From assembly GCA_002803225.1 (NCBI GenBank), contig NXFV01001019.1, positions 1 to 21,039 of the forward strand: a DNA stretch of 21,039 nt, in the 5' to 3' direction. Positions within the stretch are counted from its first letter, which is position 1; every line of letters starts with the position of its first letter. Origin of the DNA: Gamarada debralockiae. Taxonomy: Eukaryota > Ascomycota > Leotiomycetes > Helotiales > Hyphodiscaceae. Below, piece after piece: positions 18,246-21,039 of the stretch. The position numbers and the translations under genes are program-made. Under the pieces are notes generated by a model. The model searched no databases, was not told where the DNA came from, and saw nothing but the letters and a program-made list of their open reading frames with translations.

Positions 18246-20076
18246 CTACAACCTCCCAAACATCCTTTGAAAACAGCAATACTCACGCTGGAGCTCGCTT
18301 ATAGAAGTTATTCGTCCTTCCCCCGTCATGCCATTACCTGCGTCGATACACATTGCGCGCTGCCCCAAGAAGATCCATTCTAAAGTAGGGAAAGTATCAA
18401 TGTACTTCTCGGCTTCATCCATCATCTTTTGTCTGTGCCGCTTCTCCCAATATGGCTTCCCTAATTCAGAACTTATCATTGGGAAGCCTTCCTGGAATGG
18501 AACCTCGTCGAAAGCCATGCCCGGATATCCAAGGTCATCTCCAGTCGCAAACGTATCAACATAATAACGTTCCCCTGGAGAGTATGTGTCACCGTCAAGC
18601 GCTAGTCTTTTTAGATGTTGCAAAGTGCACAAGTTTTCGCGTATTTCTTCGTGATCGACTTGCCACTTGCGGCGCCAACCTCCCACATTATTACACGCAA
18701 TGAAAAGCTGTTTGAGAGGGCGTAAATTGCCGAGGAGTCGAAGTCCTGTCTTCGGTACTGAGGAGCAAGTTTCTGGCCAGTAGACTCTGAGTGAAGTGAG
18801 GTTGTGAAAAGTTGGAAGGAGTGGCAGGACCTCGGTTTCTAGCGTTTCAGGGGAAAGACCCCAGAAGCAAAAGTCAAGCTTTGATAACTGGGTGTTGGCT
18901 CGCAGGAATTTGAGTGGAGGCTCCCTCATCGCGAGTGACTGCAAGGATGGAATACACCCCCGAGACTCTAAAGCCATATTCGCTAAATCGCAGGACGAGT
19001 CAAGAGACAGGTTCACAAGTTTAGCTCGTAAAAAAGCGTCTAGAATTGAAGTATCTGCCAACGGTATAAACCGTTCCAACACTACGTTCCGCAATCGGGG
19101 GAAGTCTGGTATGGGACCGAGTCCGAATGTTTGTTTATCTCTGTCATCGAGGTTTGACCATATGAGGGTCTCAATAGAAGGTGCAACGAGACGAAGGACA
19201 CTGGCAGACAGGGAAGTCGTCGATGAGGTCTCCCACGAATTTAGGTTCAGGCCCCACTCCATGTGAAGAGTACGTAGCGGCCAGCCTCGGGAAGCGTGAG
19301 TTGGCGGCAAATCGATTTCGAAGTCGGGATCAACTATAGGACGGTAGAACTTCAAATGCTGAATAGAGGAGCAGGCAAGTGCGCGGTAGAAAGACGGTTG
19401 GAGGACGACACCATCTTCCCAGTCTAGGTACTCTAGGTGTGGTAAAGTTAGGGCCATGACAGAGGATGATCTTCACTAGGGGAAGATAGACGTCTTCGAC
19501 TGCTGTATAGGCGAGTTGCCACTTGGAGGCCTGCTCTTTGTGAAGAGCGAGACGGACTTCCTGGTCATCGTGCTCAATCTCTGGTATATTGAATCGTTCC
19601 CGCAAGATAGCCTGACTTGTGGCCACAGTCATTCGCCTAATGCAAGCTCCTAAAGATGGCAGAGAAGTTGATCCATTGTTGGTCATTCTTTCGTTGGTTT
19701 CAGAAACCAAAAAGTGAACTAAAGCCACTGAAGTAGGACTGAAGTTGAGGTGAACAGCTGCAAATTGACGCGAGCGGGCGAGCTGGCGGAACTCTCTGTT
19801 TACCAAAGCCATGGTTGGGAGGCACGAAGGATCGACAAAATGAAGTATGCGACCGACAATCTCCACAGGAAGCTGGAAGAAGGCTGAATCGGAGCTTGGA
19901 GCTCGATACTCGATGACACGATCAAAGTTAGGTGGTGGGGGAGGGACAGGGTCTCTCTGAGACTTTCCCCAGGGATCGGTTGGGCCAGAGAATAAGAACT
20001 TGTCAGACATCGTAGTAGCGGGGGGAGTAGCATGTGAGTAGTAGGTAGAGGTTGGTGTCAGAGGTCGGGGCGTCAT
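18246..20076 (-). pseudogene. F-box protein gene with a frame change (frameshift or tiny intron)
   Basis: Two overlapping frames make one protein: 20076 down to about 19458 (starts ATG) and about 19457 down to the TAG at 18246. Residues 66-110 are an F-box (FFQLPVEIVGRILHFVD, then a conserved NREFRQLARSRQF stretch), the part that binds Skp1 in SCF ubiquitin ligases. The second frame has leucine-rich-repeat-like strings (LPHLEYLDWED, IQHLKF, FPRLRNVVLERF, LVNLSLDS, FHNLTSLRVYW, LKRLALDG) that would recruit a substrate. The frames meet where EDVYLPLVKIIL would run into ALTLPHLEYL, one base out of register. Either a single-base insertion broke the gene, or a 52-nt intron with a weak donor (GTGGCA, acceptor GTGAAG) bridges it in phase. 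Coding otherwise looks well kept, so the damage, if real, is recent. Met23 is an alternative start. Confidence 0.7.
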
Positions 20077-20413
20077 CGAGGACCTCGCTTAGCGTCAGCG
20101 GGCCCTCCGCAATCATCCAATTTCCCACCCAGAGGCACGAGCCCCGTGACCGCCAAGCCCTCCCGACCAGGGGCTCATTTCGCAGAGATTATGGTTCGAT
20201 GACGGCGCTAGACGTGATGTCAGGAGGGCAGCGCCAGCGCGTCGCCAGCGCGCCGCCAACGCGCCGCGGTCGCTCCCCCAGGGCCTACTAATAAAGCCCT
20301 CCTCCCCTGACCTAGTTTATACGCCCGCAAAGCTCTCAAGTCAAGACCCTAGGGATAACCTACGCTAATACTGCCTCTATACACATCATATTAAAGCGAT
20401 CAAGATCACGATC
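20077..20413. promoter_or_regulatory. Divergent spacer between the F-box gene and the recombinase gene
   Basis: This 337-bp spacer should contain both promoters. It includes a GC-rich tandem array of three 11-bp units (GCCAGCGCGTC and variants, 20233-20265). It also has an imperfect inverted pair, GTCAGGAGGGC at about 20219-20229 against GCCCTCCTCCCCTGAC at about 20296-20311. The step to high GC begins here, so the left end of the mobile element probably lies in this spacer, but no terminal repeat is evident. Confidence 0.4.
20233..20265. repeat. 11-bp tandem repeat, three copies
   Basis: Three back-to-back units are seen: GCCAGCGCGTC, GCCAGCGCGCC and GCCAACGCGCC. They are nearly all G+C and lie about 150 bp upstream of the recombinase start codon. 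Confidence 0.75.
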
Positions 20414-21039
20414 ATGGCAGCGATCCTAGCTGACGCGCTGCTCCACGGCGCCCGTACGGCCAGAGACCTCCTGACGCCTCTGGCGGCTCCCTCAGCTACT
20501 CCTATAGTCACGCCAGCAGCTCCCCCCCTGACCCAGGAGCTGACCCAGGAGCTCGAGGCTAGGATCCAGGCAGCGCGCGATGAGACGCTAGAGTATCACC
20601 GTACGCACCGGCCGCCCAATACGGCCAGGAACTACGTCCCGAAGCAGAAGGAGTGGAGGACCTGGTGCGCCGCGCAGGGCTTCCCTCCTAGCGGCGAGTA
20701 CCTCCCAGGAGACTGGGTTGACGAGGGCAAGCTGCTGCTCTTCATCAAGGAGGAGGTCGCGTCGCGCGCTCCGCGCAAGGGCCGTCGGCTAGACGAGGAG
20801 AAGGAGAGGAAGAGGAAGGCGGCGGCGGCGGCGGCAAAGGAACAGCCCCACAAGCGCCAGAAGGGAGTAGCAGGAGCGGCTGTGGCTGTCGAGGCTAGTA
20901 CTTACTTGATTGTCGAAGGCGAGGATGACGAGGACTGCTCAGAGCTCGTCCTGATGTACAATACCGTACGAGGCTATGTCTCAGCTATCAAGGAGCTCTG
21001 GTCCTACCAGACCTCCCGCGGCCTTCACAATGCGCCACA
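20414..21039 (+). CDS. Crypton/Ndc10-like tyrosine recombinase, N-terminal part (cut by window end)
   Basis: An ATG at 20414 opens a frame of 208 codons that runs off the window without a stop. Residues 1-55 are Ala/Leu/Pro-rich. At about 70-90 the sequence NTARNYVPKQKEWRTWC matches the opening of the SAM-like core-binding domain of Crypton-type fungal recombinases and Ndc10-like proteins. It is followed by a helix (GKLLLFIKEEV), a Lys/Arg/Ala-rich insert with poly-Ala, and YNTVRGYVSAIKELWSYQ, the second conserved helix pair. The catalytic R...HxxR...Y region would lie beyond the window. Codon third positions are far richer in G+C than in any other gene here, which fits recent arrival of a mobile element. 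Such proteins cut and rejoin DNA through a tyrosine to move circular Crypton elements. A domesticated DNA-binding protein is the alternative. Confidence 0.75.
   Translation, partial: MAAILADALLHGARTARDLLTPLAAPSATPIVTPAAPPLTQELTQELEARIQAARDETLEYHRTHRPPNTARNYVPKQKEWRTWCAAQGFPPSGEYLPGDWVDEGKLLLFIKEEVASRAPRKGRRLDEEKERKRKAAAAAAKEQPHKRQKGVAGAAVAVEASTYLIVEGEDDEDCSELVLMYNTVRGYVSAIKELWSYQTSRGLHNAP

Noticed and set aside
1..21039. CRISPR arrays and bacterial-type operons
   Set aside because: The repeats are minisatellite- or LTR-like without regular spacers, and the genes have spliceosomal introns.

Overview
This looks like nuclear DNA of a filamentous ascomycete (Pezizomycotina). The genes have short introns with GT...AG ends and CTGAC/CTAAC-type branch points. 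A retrotransposon relic has been driven to almost pure A+T, as repeat-induced point mutation (RIP) does. Fungal-type F-box, berberine-bridge-like oxidase and Crypton-like recombinase genes are present. I cannot name a species.

Layout. 1-1069: an A+T-saturated retroelement interior ending in a Ty3/gypsy-type LTR. It is followed by a 17-bp minisatellite (about 1075-1290) and a Copia-like solo LTR in reverse orientation (1299-1495). 2120-4473 (+): an intact SAICAR synthase gene (ADE1, purine synthesis) broken into 12 small exons, so no single open frame shows it. 5661-7340 (-): a protein with four tandem zinc modules, each a C2HC finger followed by a perfect Zn2Cys6-spaced cluster. 7549-12425 (-): a large gene of about five exons and about 1,541 codons. 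It carries a Ulp1-like cysteine peptidase motif set at the N-terminus, an acidic linker, and a GIY-YIG-nuclease-like domain near the C-terminus. 14203-16170 (-): a secreted FAD-linked oxidase with seven exons and both FAD-attaching residues. 18246-20076 (-): an F-box protein gene that changes frame once. 20414 to the window end (+): the N-terminal part of a GC-rich Crypton/Ndc10-like tyrosine recombinase, cut by the window edge. The gaps at 12.4-14.2 kb and 16.2-18.2 kb hold transposon-like debris and no gene I can support.

The housekeeping gene (ADE1) and the oxidase look ordinary and functional. The unusual part is the co-oriented pair at 5.7-12.4 kb. A protein joining a deubiquitinase/deSUMOylase-like peptidase to a GIY-YIG-like nuclease lies 209 bp upstream of a protein built almost wholly from repeated zinc clusters. 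The combination suggests a chromatin- or DNA-directed accessory system, possibly selfish or defensive, but function is inference only. Exon joins were worked out by hand from splice signals, reading-frame phase and conserved residues; transcript data would be the direct test.
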